A DNA stretch of 64,000 bases from JAJCYL01 sp963664285. Its GTDB lineage: Bacteria > Bacteroidota > Bacteroidia > Cytophagales > Cyclobacteriaceae. The notes under the pieces are model-generated. The model saw nothing but the letters and a program-made list of their open reading frames with translations, did not search any database and was not told where the DNA came from. The stretch is from assembly GCA_963664285.2 (NCBI GenBank), contig CAXXNX010000017.1:5986-69985 (forward strand), in the 5' to 3' direction. A program made the position numbers and the translations under genes. Below are positions 18,448 through 27,580 of the stretch, piece after piece; the first letter of the stretch is position 1, and each line of letters opens with the position of its first letter.

Positions 18448-19085
18448 TCAAGTAATAAGTGCAATTTTCCTTTGTAGCACTTGCTTTGCGTTTAGGTAAT
18501 TAAATTTTCTAACAGGGCGTTCATTGATTTTGTTTTCAACAACTTTGATTTGCTCCTCTGTAACAAATCTAATATCTGTTTTCTTAGGATAAAACCTTCT
18601 GATTACCCCAATCCTATTTTCAACTGTCCCTTTATCCTGACTAGTATAGGGACGAGTGAAATAGGCATCCACATCAAGGGATTGAGCAATCAACTCATGT
18701 TTAGAAAATGCCATATCATTATCAAAAGTGAGTGTTTCCAGTTTGTGTTTATCCTGAGAGAGTTCCTCCACAATAGCTTCGGCCATTTGATCGGCATTTT
18801 TACTGTGCATCTTTCTGATTCTGGTAAAAAGACTTGCTCGGTCTGTCATCACCAACAAAGAGCCTTTGTGGTTTTTACCCATCATTAAATCGACTTCTAT
18901 ATCTCCCAATCGTTCCCTTTTGTTAATGATCTGGGGTCGCTGTTCAATTGATACCCTATTCGGGATAATACCTCTACGATCTTTTCTGTTTCCTCGTTTG
19001 CGCCTTCGTTTGCCATGTTTTAGATATGTGTATAGTTGTTTGTATTCTTGGTTCTCCTGGCGGTTGGTGTGCTTACATTCCCATA
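18448..19085 (-). pseudogene. IS30 transposase, catalytic domain only (chimeric copy 3)
   Basis: The frame retains the transposase from WECKHTN to the stop, including IEVDLMMGK, LTFDNDMAF and the ENRIGVIRRF glutamate region. The helix-turn-helix is gone. An open frame continues upstream to 19248 through antisense tape-measure sequence, so a 266-residue chimera could be made, but it lacks the DNA-binding domain. It may still be mobilised in trans because both ends are present. Confidence 0.85.
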
Positions 19086-19177
19086 CAAACAGCTTATGAC
19101 GTTTTAATGGAACAGTTGCCCTGGTCCATCCAGGTAGTGAGATTGCCCTGGATGAAAAAACCCTTATATATAGAATG
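19085..19177 (+). repeat. 93-bp duplicate of the tape-measure gene 3' end inside IS30
   Basis: Bases 19085-19177 repeat 18332-18424 exactly and in the same orientation. Both junctions with IS sequence show only one to three bases of shared sequence, as in microhomology-driven template switching or repair. Confidence 0.9.
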
Positions 19178-19279
19178 ACATTTTGCAATCCAAAGATTGC
19201 ACTGCTCAGGCTTTTGAAGGATGAAAAAGCCCTTAAAAGCTTTTTCATCCTTCAATTGCACTTATTAGTTGATCTCAGC

Positions 19280-20609
19280 ATGAGTGATATTCTAAATAAC
19301 GAAATCAGTTGGTTCACCAAGGTGCTGGAAGTGCGTTTGAAGCTCTATTTTGATCATGATTGCGAATACAAAGACATTCGTGAGCTTCCTCCCCCTGATC
19401 CAATCCATGGCAAGGATCCATACAACCAATTCATCCATGAACGTCAATTGACTTTTGAGGAACGCCTGTTGCTTATTCTGGTCCTCATACCACATGTTCA
19501 GCCTCAATTGCTGGACCCTTTCTTCGTGAAGAACTCAACTTATGACCGGGAATTTACGGAGTTTGGAGCGGTTAAAGTCAAAGGTCATGCCGGATTCCTG
19601 CCCTCAGGAGAGACTGCGCTCTTCTTATTGGCGGGCCGATAATCTGGAACAAAGATTGTCCTGCCAGTCACTGCTTGACGGCCATCATTGGTTCACCCGG
19701 GAACGACTGATCTACCTGGCGGGAGCGGAGAACTACGAACCTGAATTGAGTGGTTTGTTGACTATTTCACCAGATCTGAAGCACTACTTGCTGACAGGAG
19801 AGCAAAGAAAGCCGGTTTATTCCTTGGATTTTCCCGCCGAACTGATCACCACCGCCATGGATTGGGAGGACCTGGTGTTGCCATCGGAAATCCTGGAAAA
19901 TGTGGAGGAGATCCATACCTGGATCGAACATGGGGAAACCTTGTTAGAGGACTGGGGAATGAAAAAGAAACTCAAGCCTGGCTACCGTGCACTTTTTTAT
20001 GGACCACCCGGTACGGGCAAAACCCTTACCGCTACCTTGTTGGGTAAATCCACCGGCCGGGACGTGTACCGCATCGACCTCTCAAAAGTGGTCTCTAAAT
20101 ACATTGGCGAAACTGAAAAAAACCTGGCCAAGATCTTTGACCTGGCTCAAAACCGGAATTGGATACTCTTCTTTGATGAGGCTGATGCGCTCTTTGGTAA
20201 ACGGACCAAGGTGAGCAGCTCCCACGACAAGTATGCCAACCAGGAAGTTTCCTATTTATTGCAGCGGATTGAAGAGTTTCCCGGGGTGGCCATTTTGGCC
20301 TCTAACATGCGTGGCAATTTAGATGAGGCCTTTAGCCGAAGGTTTCAATCTTTCATTCATTTTCCAATACCTAAGCCACAAGAAAGATTGCAGATCTGGC
20401 AGAAAAGCTTCTCCAAAATGAGTAAATTAGAAAAGGATATTGATCTCAATGAGATCTCGGAAAAATACGAGATCTCCGGGGGAGGCGTGATGAATGTTAT
20501 CCGCTATTCGAGCCTGCTGGCATTGAGCCGGAAAAGCAATGAGATCCTGCTTTCTGATCTGGAAACCGGTATCAAAAAGGAATTTCAGAAAGAGGGGAGG
20601 ACGGTTTGA
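19280..20609 (+). pseudogene. eCIS AAA+ ATPase (Afp15-like), one frameshift
   Basis: Afp15-type ATPases help assemble or terminate the tube and sheath. The N-terminal domain runs from MSDILNNEISWF to about 19634. The AAA core has Walker A GPPGTGKT (near 20000), Walker B ILFFDEADALFG (near 20165) and an arginine-finger region LDEAFSRRFQSF. The frame breaks near 19635: reading GETALFLLAG then DNLEQRL requires removing one C from GGGCCGAT. This is one extra base, either a real mutation or a sequencing error. If real, the core could only be made from an internal start. The ATG is regenerated by the IS30 target duplication. Confidence 0.88.
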
Positions 20610-20639
20610 CAATTATTGTAATTAAAACACCGCTTCTGG

Positions 20640-21212
20640 ATGATAAGTAGGTTACAAAATAAGAAAAGTGACAATGATCATGTTCCAACAACGCGAAAGG
20701 GAAGAGCTATACTTGCCAAGGATTCAATAATGGCGAACTTGATCTCTTCTAAGGGGGAGTCTATTCAAAAACAGGCAGCTAGTAGAAGATTTTGCCCTAT
20801 TGGCTACAAGGCACGATGGCAAGTCAATCAAAATCCATACGACCAACGGGGAGGTCCCATTCATTGGATATTTGTGGATTTTGTGTTCAGGGGCATGAGT
20901 GCAGCTTCCCAGGTATTTTTGAATTATTCCTGGGTAAACGACAGCGGTGCGAGTCAGCAAGGTCTGGATGGAATGACGAGGTTAGTCAATTTTCCCAGTA
21001 GATTCAGTCCAAAAAAGAAAGTATTCGGAGGTAATTTGGTATCAGGAAAATTTACAGTTCAACTTCCCGGTAGCAGGGCATTTTCTCTTAAACCAGTCGT
21101 GTTTGATATTACGGTTGTAGACACGGTCTCCGGGGCAATGTACATCGATAGATTTACTATTCAGCATGGCAGGTCAGTTAAGCGAGATTGGGATAACCCA
21201 ACATGTATATAA
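20640..21212 (+). CDS. Hypothetical protein following the eCIS ATPase (190 aa)
   Basis: I do not recognise this family. The first 55 residues are basic and low in hydrophobics, with no signal peptide. The rest alternates beta-strand-like stretches (HWIFVDFVFRGM, SQVFLNYSWVND, GKFTVQLPGSRAF, SLKPVVFDITVV). It follows the ATPase by 30 bases and precedes the DUF4157 genes, so a structural or cargo role in the injection system is possible, but only by position. Confidence 0.6.
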   Translation: MISRLQNKKSDNDHVPTTRKGRAILAKDSIMANLISSKGESIQKQAASRRFCPIGYKARWQVNQNPYDQRGGPIHWIFVDFVFRGMSAASQVFLNYSWVNDSGASQQGLDGMTRLVNFPSRFSPKKKVFGGNLVSGKFTVQLPGSRAFSLKPVVFDITVVDTVSGAMYIDRFTIQHGRSVKRDWDNPTCI

Positions 21213-21329
21213 TGATAGAATAATTATTGAGTTACATAATAACCAAAATCAATAATCGTGTTTGAATCAATTAAATCTCCGGTGTTAAGCTCCAAGTATT
21301 CATCAAAGAGAAAGGGTCTATCAATATCA
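21213..21329. other. Intergenic stretch without recognised features
   Basis: AT-rich sequence between the hypothetical protein and the IS1595 remnant. I see no open frame with coding character, RNA or clear promoter. Confidence 0.4.
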
Positions 21330-21617
21330 GCCAAGCCTACCAATTATTTGCACCCTATTCCACAAGGTTAAATTCCCACTTTTAAAGGCTTTTTATATTG
21401 TTTACTACATGAGTACAAATAAAAAAGGAATTGCTTCTACTGAAAGCCGAAAACTGGGGTTGCGCCAAAAAACCTGCTGGCTGTTCCAACACAAGGTTAT
21501 GAAAGCAATGGCCAGCAGTGGCAAATACCCGCTAATGGGCAAAGTAGAAGTCGATGAAACGGTAGTAGGAGAACAGGAAGAAGGTGTTGTAGGGCGTATG
21601 GGCACAGATTACGTAGA
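21330..21617 (+). pseudogene. IS1595-family transposase fragment
   Basis: The frame reads FHKVKFPLLKAFYIVYY, then KKGIASTESRKLGLRQKTCW and VEVDETVVGEQEEG, which match the middle of ISXO2-like transposases of the IS1595 family, including the first catalytic Asp in EVDET. The N-terminal zinc ribbon and the rest of the catalytic domain are missing, and no terminal repeats are visible. It differs in sequence from the complete IS1595 element at 49807. Confidence 0.75.
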
Positions 21618-21714
21618 GAAGAGGGTCACGCTACATTTTGTGCTCATCCCTCAAAGTTGAATGATAAAAGTTCAGCCTGTGAAGGTGTAACAAAATTTGG
21701 AATATTAAGGACGA

Positions 21715-22739
21715 ATGGTGAATATAGATGGTAAAGTTCCTTTTTCAGGGCATTGTAAAGATGGATCTATTAAGGCATCGATCAAATCTAAAGTACCTCC
21801 GGACCAGGTTAATTTTGGAAAAATTTGTAATGTACAGACTAAATTGAAAGTAGGGGCACTTAATGACAAATACGAACAGGAAGCGGACGCGATGGCCGAC
21901 AAAGTGGTGAGCATGCCGACCCCTCAATCTCCTACTCCGGAGGTTCAGCACAAGTGTGCCGTCTGTCAGCAGGAAGAACTGTCCGCCGGAGCTACAGTGA
22001 AGGAGGAAGCCCAAACTAAACCATTGGCCAGCTTGATCACACCCTTGGTACAGCGGCAAGAGGAGGAGAAAGAAGAACCGACCCAAACTAACTTACAACG
22101 CCAGGAAGAGGAAAAAGAGGAACCGGCTCAAACCAAATTAATACAACGACAGGAAGAGGAAAAAGAAGAACCAGCTCAGGCTAAATTATTACAACGTCAG
22201 GAAGAGGAAAAGGAGGAAGATACCCAAACCAAGCGCATTCAACGAAAAGTAGACAGCGAGCCTTCAGTTGGACCTTCCATCGAATCGAGATTGAATGGTA
22301 GTAAAGGTGGAGGCAGTCCACTACCAAATGATACACGTAATTTCATGGAGTCCCGATTCGGGACCGATTTTAGTAGCGTGAAAGTTCATACAGACAGCAA
22401 TGCCATCCAGATGAACAAAGAACTCAATGCCCAAGCCTTTGCGCATGGTAATGATGTTTATTTCAACAAGGGGAAGTACAATCCAAGTAGTAACACAGGT
22501 AAGCACCTATTGGCTCATGAGTTGACTCACGTTGTTCAACAAGATTCGAACTTGCAGTTAAGTGTATTAAGCACACAAAAAGATGACACAAATAACCTAA
22601 AAAATAAAGACTCAGAAATTGCGCCTCCTATACTAAAAACCTTAAAGATTATTCTGAAAAAAATTAGAGTATTGATTTTCAAAAAAAGGAAAGGCATAAC
22701 TCATTCAGACATCAATGCTGAATACTTAAAATCACTTAA
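21715..22739 (+). pseudogene. DUF4157 eCIS cargo-type protein, cut by IS1380 copy C
   Basis: DUF4157 proteins are commonly linked to eCIS loci and are thought to be loaded as effectors. The start region has a DKYEQEADAMADKVV helix and a CAVCQQEE cysteine pair. A charged repeat linker follows, then the core PLPNDTRNFMESRFG, VKVHTDSNAIQMNKELN, QAFAHGNDVYFN and zinc-peptidase motif HELTH. After the core only about 60 residues precede the IS1380 at 22740. Joining across the IS continues in frame for about 20 codons, and a further frame (24415-24618) can be reached by removing one T from a T-run, suggesting a longer original C-terminus. ATG 21715 follows a purine-rich AAGGA. Confidence 0.8.
22050..22250 (+). 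repeat. Tandem coding repeat, about 16 residues, four to five units
   Basis: Units of the form QRQEEEKEEPAQTKLI recur within the DUF4157 protein. They form a flexible acidic linker between the N-terminal helix and the DUF4157 core. The DUF4157 protein at 24619 has an equivalent but diverged linker. Confidence 0.85.
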
Positions 22740-24360
22740 CCCGAAAAATTCATAGTAGACAATAAAAAACAGGCATAAATTGCTTATATTGAGATAGTTA
22801 GACAACAAAATAAGCAATTAATTTATGCCTGAATATAAGGAAAAAGATACCGTATTTTATCGAGGGAAACAAGCTTTTAAATTTGATTTTTCAGCATCAG
22901 CGATTAGCTCAGACGGAGCGATATTGTTAAGTGAAAAAGTAGAGAGAAAGACTGGTCTATTAAAAAGCTTCGCCGCACTGATTCCTGACTATCGAAACCC
23001 CTTTTTTATCGAATACACTTATGAAGAAATGCTTCGCCAACGGGTGTTTTTAATGATGCAGGGCTATCAGGATTGCAATGACGAACAAAAACTCCGAGAG
23101 GATCCGGTGATCCGTAAAGTACTAGATAGCGGATTATGTTCCCAGCCTACTTTAAGTCGATTTGAAAACAAGGCCGATCGGAGTCTGATCTACCAGATGA
23201 GTCAATGGTTTGTAGACCGTTATGTAGAGGAGTTGAAAGAGAAGACTGGTCAAATCATCATTGATGTAGATGGTACCGATGACCCTACTCATGGATCCCA
23301 ACAACTCAGTTTGTATAATGGCTATTATGGACAGACTATGTACCATGAGTTGTTCTTTAAGGACGGGAACACCGGTCAGGTCATTTTACCAGTACTACGT
23401 CCGGGCAATTGTCACTCCAACAAATGGTTTGTGGCCTTATTGAAAAGGATTGTCATTAAAATCAGAAAAAAACTGCCCTCAGTAAAGATCCTTATTCGAG
23501 CAGATAGTGGCTTTTCAGGAGCATCTTTTTATCGGATAGCTAAGCAGTTTGACCTTCAATTTTGTTTAGGTATTAGTAGTAATGAAGTTTTAAAGACTTT
23601 TACCAAACAGACTATCATTGAAGTAAAAAAGGAATATGCTTCAAAAATCATCAAACATCAAGAGTTTGTTGGCCCGTTTACTTACCAGGCCAAAAGCTGG
23701 GATCGTTCTGAAAAGCTGTACGCCAAAGTGGAGTCTACCGGAAAAGGAATGAATGTCCGTTACTTTGTGAGCAACTTTGAAGCGATGACCGCTCAACAGA
23801 TTTACTTTGATTTTTATGTCAAGCGAGGTGATGCCAGTGAAAATCGAATAAAGGAACTCAAAAACATGACTTATTCCGACCGGCTTTCCTGTCATCGCTA
23901 CTGGGCCAATTTCATGCGTTTAATCATCGCTACCCTCTGTTATGAAATGTTCCGGCAGATTAAATTATTAATTGCCAAAACAAAACACCACTTTGCTAAA
24001 CGATGGCAAGTGGACAATATCCGGCTTTACCTGATGAAGGTTGGGGCGTGCCTGAAAGAAAGGAAAAGATCATTGACAATACAATTCTCAAGAGCCTTTA
24101 GATATCAATACCTGCTGGGCGATTTGCTTACGGTGAACTGACCGATCAGTTAAACAGTTTAGTTTAATCAAAAAAATGTTCTTCCATAAGAACACAATAG
24201 AGCTTTGACTGAAAATTGAAAAATTCTAACAAAAAAACGCTCTAATGTCCTTTGAAATCCAGAAACCTGGTTGATCTTCAAATTAATACATACACTCCAA
24301 TCAAAAATAGTTAGCAACCCATTATTAATCCCAAAATTGGTGGCCTATGAATAATGCGGG
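22740..24360 (+). mobile_element. IS1380-family element, copy C (1621 bp)
   Basis: Complete element with TTAA at 22736-22739 and 24361-24364. Reading through the empty site keeps the upstream DUF4157 frame open for about 20 codons, consistent with a simple insertion here. Confidence 0.95.
22825..24141 (+). CDS. IS1380-family transposase, copy C (438 aa)
   Basis: Full-length and intact, with the catalytic segments DVDGTDDPTHGS, ILIRADSGFSG and ASENRIKELKN. It matches the majority sequence among copies and is a likely source of active enzyme. Confidence 0.95.
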   Translation: MPEYKEKDTVFYRGKQAFKFDFSASAISSDGAILLSEKVERKTGLLKSFAALIPDYRNPFFIEYTYEEMLRQRVFLMMQGYQDCNDEQKLREDPVIRKVLDSGLCSQPTLSRFENKADRSLIYQMSQWFVDRYVEELKEKTGQIIIDVDGTDDPTHGSQQLSLYNGYYGQTMYHELFFKDGNTGQVILPVLRPGNCHSNKWFVALLKRIVIKIRKKLPSVKILIRADSGFSGASFYRIAKQFDLQFCLGISSNEVLKTFTKQTIIEVKKEYASKIIKHQEFVGPFTYQAKSWDRSEKLYAKVESTGKGMNVRYFVSNFEAMTAQQIYFDFYVKRGDASENRIKELKNMTYSDRLSCHRYWANFMRLIIATLCYEMFRQIKLLIAKTKHHFAKRWQVDNIRLYLMKVGACLKERKRSLTIQFSRAFRYQYLLGDLLTVN

Positions 24361-24364
24361 TTAA

Positions 24365-24618
24365 GAGTATAGAAAAGTCAATATTCAAATTACTGACGAT
24401 GGAGTTTTTTCGAGCTGTTCAAAGCTAAAGATTGGGATAAACTATATAACGCCGCTGTTAGGGTACGAATTCTTCTCAAACCTTATGAGGCTATGAAAAA
24501 AAGAGGAAATATGAGGGCTATGGACAATTTGTTAAAACGTATAAACAAAGAACTTATCAAGTTGAGAAGTATCGCGAAGAATATGAAACTTATTTATTCG
24601 TCAAAAGACGAAGAATAG
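24365..24618 (+). pseudogene. 3' remnant of the interrupted DUF4157 gene
   Basis: One frame (about 24415-24618) reads FFELFKAKDWDKLYNAAVRV through LKRINKELIKLRSIAKNM to a stop just before the next DUF4157 gene. It is helical and charged, looks coding, and lacks a start. Removing one T from the T-run near 24406 joins it to the frame leaving the IS. This is therefore probably the C-terminus of the protein beginning at 21715. Confidence 0.5.
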
Positions 24619-26367
24619 TTGATCTCATCACTATTAAATGGAGTGCACAAAACTGCCACTATATCACCTACTGCTTCAAACAAATCAGTAAAAACAGCCG
24701 GAAAAGCTGTTGGAGCAAAAAGAATGGCTGTTCAGCCAAAACTGAAAATTGGTGTACCCAATGACAAATACGAAAGAGAGGCGGATGCTATGGCAGACAA
24801 GGTGGTGAGCATGCCAGCCCCTCGATCTCTTGCTTCAGGGGTTCAGCGCAAATGTGCTGACTGCCCGCAGGAGGAAGCCCAAACCAAACTCCTGGCCAAC
24901 TTGATCACTCCGCTAGTACAACGCATTTCGGAACCGGAAGAAGTGTTACAAGAGAAACCGACTCAAAGACAGGCCAATCCTGAAGAAGAGTTACAGCAAA
25001 AGTCCATTCAACGGCTGGGTCCGGATGAAGAAGAGTTGCAAGAGAAACTAATCCAAAGAAAAGAGGATGGTGAGGCAGAAGCTGAATCTTCCCTTGAATC
25101 ACGATTGAATTCTAACAGGGGTGGTGGTAGCCCCTTACCTGAAGATACCCGTGGGTTTATGGAGTCCCGTTTTGGAACCGACTTTGGCACAGTGAAGGTG
25201 CACACCAATGCTCAGGCGGTGCAGATGAATAAAGAGTTAAACTCCCAGGCTTTTGCCCATGGGAGTGACGTCTATTTTAATCAAGGGAATTACAATCCGA
25301 GTAGCACTTCTGGAAAGCATCTGTTAGCACATGAGTTAACTCATACGGTGCAGCAGAATATCAAAAGAAAAGACTTTTTATTCAAGAAAGTTGTTTCCGA
25401 TATTATACAAACTGGAAAAGGAAAAGCTGCTAAGGAAATTATCGGTTGGGTAGTTAAGGTTGGAGAGCGGCATTTGATAAAAAAAATGCCAATATATACG
25501 GAAAAACAAATGACCAAATTACTTAACAAAGGTTATAATATACTTGTTAAAGATGGGCGTCAAGTTGCAAAAAGAACGGCGAAAAAAATATGGGGTGATG
25601 ATGTGATTTATCATACTGGCCATATTATTAGAAAAACTGGAAAACTAGGCGAACCTCATTTTCAACCTGCTAGGAGTTTGGTTGGTCGCGCAGGCGAAAA
25701 AGGATGGCATATATTCTACTCAAGCATGGCTGCAGCTATATTTTTTTCAGATCAACTTGAGGCAAAAGCAATATACATTGATAAATATCCAGCGAAGTCG
25801 TTTTGGAATTATTTGACGGTTACTCAATATGTAGGAGAAGATCATTGGTTAAGCTCTATTGATTGGATTAATCCCCTAGAAATCTTGGCAATTGCTGGAG
25901 ATATAGGACTGGATGTTGATAGGGAATTAGCTAAGGAACTGAAATATATCGTTTTCAATACGACTACTCCAAAAGGCCATAAACTCACTTATGAATTTTA
26001 CCCTGACGGCAGATTGAATCGAGTATTTGTTGAAACCGCACAAGGAAAAACAAAGATTTTTTCTTCTGATTCTTATTTTACTTATTTAGGTAAAGGGCAA
26101 ATCTCAAAAAAAATTAATGAATTTAATTGGGGTTCATACGTAGTGACTCAAGCTAGAGCGTATTTAGTGAATAATCCGTATAAGTATAAAGAAACTATAA
26201 TAAGTATTCTTCCACAAGATTCAGTTCTAAATGTGATTGATATTGGTGTAAAGAGGAACTTCAATAAAACCACTGACGAATTTAAATGGTGGAAAGTCAA
26301 AATAGTATCTGGAAAAAGTAGGGGTAAAATTGGTTGGATTATGAAGAAATTTGTTCAAGCCAATTGA
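24619..26367 (+). CDS. DUF4157 eCIS cargo-type protein with unknown effector region and C-terminal SH3-like domain
   Basis: The N-terminus has DKYEREADAMADKVV and CADCPQEE, then a Gln/Glu-rich linker. The DUF4157 core follows (PLPEDTRGFMESRFG, QAFAHGSDVYFN and zinc motif HELTH, about residues 170-250). Residues 260-510 form a unique region with IYHTGHIIRKTGKLGEPHF and RAGEKGWHIFYS, whose clustered histidines could belong to a toxin domain. Residues 510-582 resemble a bacterial SH3 domain (SVLNVIDIG, WWKVKIVSG, GKIGWIMKKFVQ). The frame starts at TTG 24619; an in-frame ATG at 24724 is the only early alternative. The next gene overlaps its stop, as effector and immunity genes often do. The toxic activity is inferred. 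Confidence 0.75.
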   Translation: MISSLLNGVHKTATISPTASNKSVKTAGKAVGAKRMAVQPKLKIGVPNDKYEREADAMADKVVSMPAPRSLASGVQRKCADCPQEEAQTKLLANLITPLVQRISEPEEVLQEKPTQRQANPEEELQQKSIQRLGPDEEELQEKLIQRKEDGEAEAESSLESRLNSNRGGGSPLPEDTRGFMESRFGTDFGTVKVHTNAQAVQMNKELNSQAFAHGSDVYFNQGNYNPSSTSGKHLLAHELTHTVQQNIKRKDFLFKKVVSDIIQTGKGKAAKEIIGWVVKVGERHLIKKMPIYTEKQMTKLLNKGYNILVKDGRQVAKRTAKKIWGDDVIYHTGHIIRKTGKLGEPHFQPARSLVGRAGEKGWHIFYSSMAAAIFFSDQLEAKAIYIDKYPAKSFWNYLTVTQYVGEDHWLSSIDWINPLEILAIAGDIGLDVDRELAKELKYIVFNTTTPKGHKLTYEFYPDGRLNRVFVETAQGKTKIFSSDSYFTYLGKGQISKKINEFNWGSYVVTQARAYLVNNPYKYKETIISILPQDSVLNVIDIGVKRNFNKTTDEFKWWKVKIVSGKSRGKIGWIMKKFVQAN

Positions 26368-26807
26368 AAGATAAACGATATAGAGATCTCAGCAGATTAG
26401 TACTTTATGCGTTTTTCTTTAAAACACGCCCTAAAGATTATGGTGGAATTCATCTTCTTATTCCAATTGATACTATTGTAGAACTAAAAAAACTTATTAA
26501 TGAGTTAAGATCAATTGGTTTTGGTCATTCAAGAAGAATTTTATTGACCTACATACCTCGAAAATTTGCTAATAGAATTTCAGACCGACCATTCACTTCT
26601 CTTGAAAACATTGAGATATCCCTGACGGAAAAGAAGGTATCAGAGTTTTCCACTACCTCGAAATCGGCATATGTTTCTCTAGCACATAAAGATCTTATTT
26701 CTTTTGAAAAAGCACTTCAATCATTGGAAGATGGTATTGAAGATTTTTGTTTGATTGGAGATGTAAAAAAATGGACAGATAAATTATGGTTTTGGCTTGT
26801 GCAATAA
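26364..26807 (+). CDS. Possible immunity protein for the adjacent DUF4157 effector
   Basis: I do not recognise the family. A TTG at 26364 overlaps the effector stop (TTGA) and gives 147 residues starting LKDKRYRDLSR; the frame is also open 30 bases upstream. The protein is soluble with no signal peptide, and mixes strands and helices (RRILLTYIPRKFANRIS, DLISFEKALQSLEDGIEDF). The size, cytoplasmic nature and overlap fit an immunity role, but the evidence is positional only. Confidence 0.5.
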   Translation: MKDKRYRDLSRLVLYAFFFKTRPKDYGGIHLLIPIDTIVELKKLINELRSIGFGHSRRILLTYIPRKFANRISDRPFTSLENIEISLTEKKVSEFSTTSKSAYVSLAHKDLISFEKALQSLEDGIEDFCLIGDVKKWTDKLWFWLVQ

Positions 26808-26915
26808 ATTGCAAGACTTCCAGCCAGAGATTCTGGAGTGAGCCACTTGTGCCCTTATAATTGTCTCTGCTCCATATATATATTGTATTAGCCCGACTTT
26901 CGTTACCTTTTCACA

Positions 26916-27563
26916 TTAACCAAAGTGCAGGTCATGATTCAAAAGAAGAGAGGAGCCATCTTCAAGAAGTATTTTTATTTGAATGGTAAATGTGCCCCAA
27001 CCTCGTGCTATCAATTCAAATTTATTGCTACGCGTACAAATGGCTCTCACAGGATTTCTAAAACTCTCATGGAGTGTATATTCTACACACCGGATCTGAT
27101 CCAATAGAGAAGGAGGTCCGCCGACATAAATTCCCCAATCCCACCAACCTGGTTCTATTTCATTTGACCAATTATCAACGATAAGATCGTCAAAAGATGA
27201 TGAGGTTCTTTTCTCTTCAAAGACCAGGAGGTGTTCAAAGTCTTGTGTCGTATTGTCGTTATAAAATACACTAACCTTCACGGTGAAGGTACCCCATCCA
27301 CTTGCTTCAAGGGCAAAATTTGTTTCCCTGTTGTCCCTTCTTACTACGGGATTTGGAAAGGTAGGATGAAGCGTGTACACAACACTTTCAATTTTATTTA
27401 ATGTTATTTTATCTGCATTGATATATATTTTCCAGTTCCATCGTCCATCCCCGATGTAAGTCGAGGTGTTTTCCACAGAAATATCTGCAAATGAAAAATT
27501 TGAATGTAGCAGAGCTAACAGGGTAGAAGAGACAAATAGTATTTTTTTAGTTATGTTATGCAT
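26916..27563 (-). CDS. Secreted protein with two tandem pYEATS-like domains
   Basis: A signal peptide (ILFVSSTLLALLHSNFSFA) precedes two copies of the same unit. Each has a WxWxIYI strand (WNWKIYINAD; WWDWGIYVGG), IESVVYTLHPTFPNPV or IRCVEYTLHESFRNPV, and a GWGTFTV or GWGTFTI segment. These are the marks of prokaryotic YEATS-like domains, which are thought to be binding modules. The ATG at 27563 is preferred over TTG at 27569. It follows the membrane protein gene by 17 bases on the same strand, so the two are likely one operon. Export is unusual for a pYEATS protein, making an envelope or extracellular ligand likely. Confidence 0.72.
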   Translation of the reverse strand: MHNITKKILFVSSTLLALLHSNFSFADISVENTSTYIGDGRWNWKIYINADKITLNKIESVVYTLHPTFPNPVVRRDNRETNFALEASGWGTFTVKVSVFYNDNTTQDFEHLLVFEEKRTSSSFDDLIVDNWSNEIEPGWWDWGIYVGGPPSLLDQIRCVEYTLHESFRNPVRAICTRSNKFELIARGWGTFTIQIKILLEDGSSLLLNHDLHFG

Positions 27564-27580
27564 AATCAATTGCGAAGTTT

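Larger units (their letters stand above)
18441..19279 (-). mobile_element. IS30-family element, copy 3 (839 bp, internally replaced)
   Basis: Both IS30 ends are intact and the insertion is flanked by ATG (18438-18440 and 19280-19282), a 3-bp duplication that also recreates the start codon of the ATPase gene. About 363 bases that encode the transposase N-terminus in the other copies are missing. In their place are 93 bases copied from the end of the neighbouring tape-measure gene. The copy separates two genes that were originally 9 bases apart. Confidence 0.93.

Noticed and set aside
18550..18888. Open frames opposite the IS30 and IS1380 transposases that recur in every copy
   Set aside because: They are antisense shadows that repeat because the elements repeat; no independent start signals or family motifs.
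22050..22250. Repeat array as a possible CRISPR
   Set aside because: The units are in-frame coding repeats without unique spacers inside a DUF4157 protein. No CRISPR array was seen in the window.
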